This document shows, piece by piece, positions 63,215 through 64,000 of a DNA stretch of 64,000 bases. The position numbers were made by a program, and so were the translations under genes. Source of the stretch: Actinoplanes sp. DH11. Its GTDB lineage: Bacteria > Actinomycetota > Actinomycetes > Mycobacteriales > Micromonosporaceae. The notes below the pieces were generated by a model, which saw nothing but the letters and a program-made list of their open reading frames with translations, did not search any database and was not told the origin of the DNA. How positions within the stretch are numbered: position 1 is the stretch's first letter; every line of letters starts with the position of its first letter. The stretch spans positions 62,001-126,000 of the forward strand of contig NZ_JAHWGU010000009.1 in assembly GCF_020873875.1 (NCBI RefSeq). The letters are read 5' to 3'.

Positions 63215-63328
63215 GTCGCCTCGCCTCACCGCTTGCCGAACGCAGCAAATGCTAATCGAGGCGGGGAAGACCCTTGTGGATCAGGTCCCCCTGAACGGCC
63301 GGACCACTCTCGACTCAGCGCGACCGGG

Positions 63329-63871
63329 TCAGCCTCGGCCCACCCGGGTCCTGACCAGCCTAACCGACAACGCCCGCCACGCCACGAACCCGAGCACCCC
63401 GCCCAGCGTGTTCGCCAGCAGATCGTTGACGTCCGCCGTCCGTCCGCTGCTGACCAGCACGTTCGTCGCGAACTGCACCAATTCGATCACGGTGCTGGCG
63501 GCGAGCGAGGCCAGCGCGATCTGCCGCACCGTCGCGATCCGGGTCAGCATCGGCAGCAGTGCCCCGAACGGCAGGAACATCACGATGTTCGCCACGAACG
63601 TCACGGCGTCGATGGTGACCACCGGCAGCAGGCTGGCCTTCTCGTACCAGGGGAGGCGGTTCGCGTGGTCGCCGGTGGCGATCTGCAGCGGCAGCAGCGT
63701 CACCGCCACCACGGCGGTCACATAACCGGCCATGGCCAGCCCGGCGATCAGCCGCGACGGCGTGCGGCGCCACCGCCACCAGGCGGCGAGCATCAGGACC
63801 GCGGCCAGCGGCAGCAGGACGGGCAGGGCGGGAATCTCAGTCAGGGTGCCGGACATGACCTCATGATCCAT
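63329..63871 (-). CDS. VanZ-like membrane protein
   Basis: The 180-residue protein has about five membrane segments (LPVLLPLAAVLMLAAWWRW, GLAMAGYVTAVVAVTLLPLQIA, VTFVANIVMFLPFGALLPML, AWRALSVRL region) and the VanZ pattern: NIVMFLPFGALLP then ELVQFATNVLVSSGRTADVNDLLANTLGGVLGF. VanZ proteins were first seen in vancomycin-resistance clusters, but the single gene here indicates no resistance. ATG 63871 or 63856. The last 129 bases of the window contain nothing I can assign. Confidence 0.8.
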   Translation of the reverse strand: MDHEVMSGTLTEIPALPVLLPLAAVLMLAAWWRWRRTPSRLIAGLAMAGYVTAVVAVTLLPLQIATGDHANRLPWYEKASLLPVVTIDAVTFVANIVMFLPFGALLPMLTRIATVRQIALASLAASTVIELVQFATNVLVSSGRTADVNDLLANTLGGVLGFVAWRALSVRLVRTRVGRG

Positions 63872-64000
63872 TTCGGTCCGGGCCCGGCGCATCGGCTCGC
63901 GGGGAGAGGGGCCTCGGCCAAAAGGCAGACCCCGGGAGTACGGGTGACCCCGGTCCCCTGCCCACCCGGTCACCGACCCGCCCGTCCCGGCCCACCCGTC

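Overview
The window is GC-rich throughout, uses many GTG starts, and its genes overlap tightly (GTGA and ATGA junctions). It carries typical actinobacterial families: a SigE-type sigma factor, F420-type LLM oxidoreductase, snapalysin, HEAT/MerR proteins and a WXG-like secreted protein. The gene mix fits an Actinoplanes/Micromonospora-like actinomycete; that placement is inference from content, not from a marker gene.

Left part (1-15.2 kb) is a defence island. Three genes on the minus strand, running off the left edge, read as a class 1 DISARM operon: drmD (SNF2 helicase), drmMI (adenine methylase) and drmA (DUF1998-type helicase, partial). Facing away from them is one 1,821-residue DUF4011-helicase-Vsr-like nuclease-DUF3320 protein of the Hhe type. 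The two units share a 440-bp, relatively AT-rich control region, and a strong hairpin closes the island at 15.18-15.21 kb.

Middle part (15.2-50 kb) is mostly chromosomal accessory content: small acidic proteins, an SDR, a lipoprotein, an LLM oxidoreductase, YceI, regulators paired with membrane or HEAT proteins (MerR/HEAT, PadR/membrane, XRE/membrane), a SigE sigma factor with a membrane partner, SIMPL and DksA-like proteins, a frameshifted DUF4132 remnant and a snapalysin. It also holds an XRE-ImmA/PIN-like pair, a WXG-like toxin with a candidate immunity gene, DUF5937/YciI, a nitrilase-family hydrolase, GDPD, EamA/LysR, a BASS transporter and a large HEAT protein. Short tandem repeats sit at many gene 3' ends, and a REP-like hairpin recurs at 25.6-25.8 and 41.7 kb.

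Right part (50-61.7 kb) is a compact selenocysteine locus. fdhA has an in-frame UGA followed by a SECIS hairpin, then come fdhB and fdhC. selD lies on the minus strand, and the tRNA-Sec gene (selC), selA and selB follow on the plus strand. Together these encode a Sec-containing formate dehydrogenase and every dedicated bacterial Sec-decoding factor. The last 2.3 kb holds two unrecognised proteins and a VanZ-like membrane protein.
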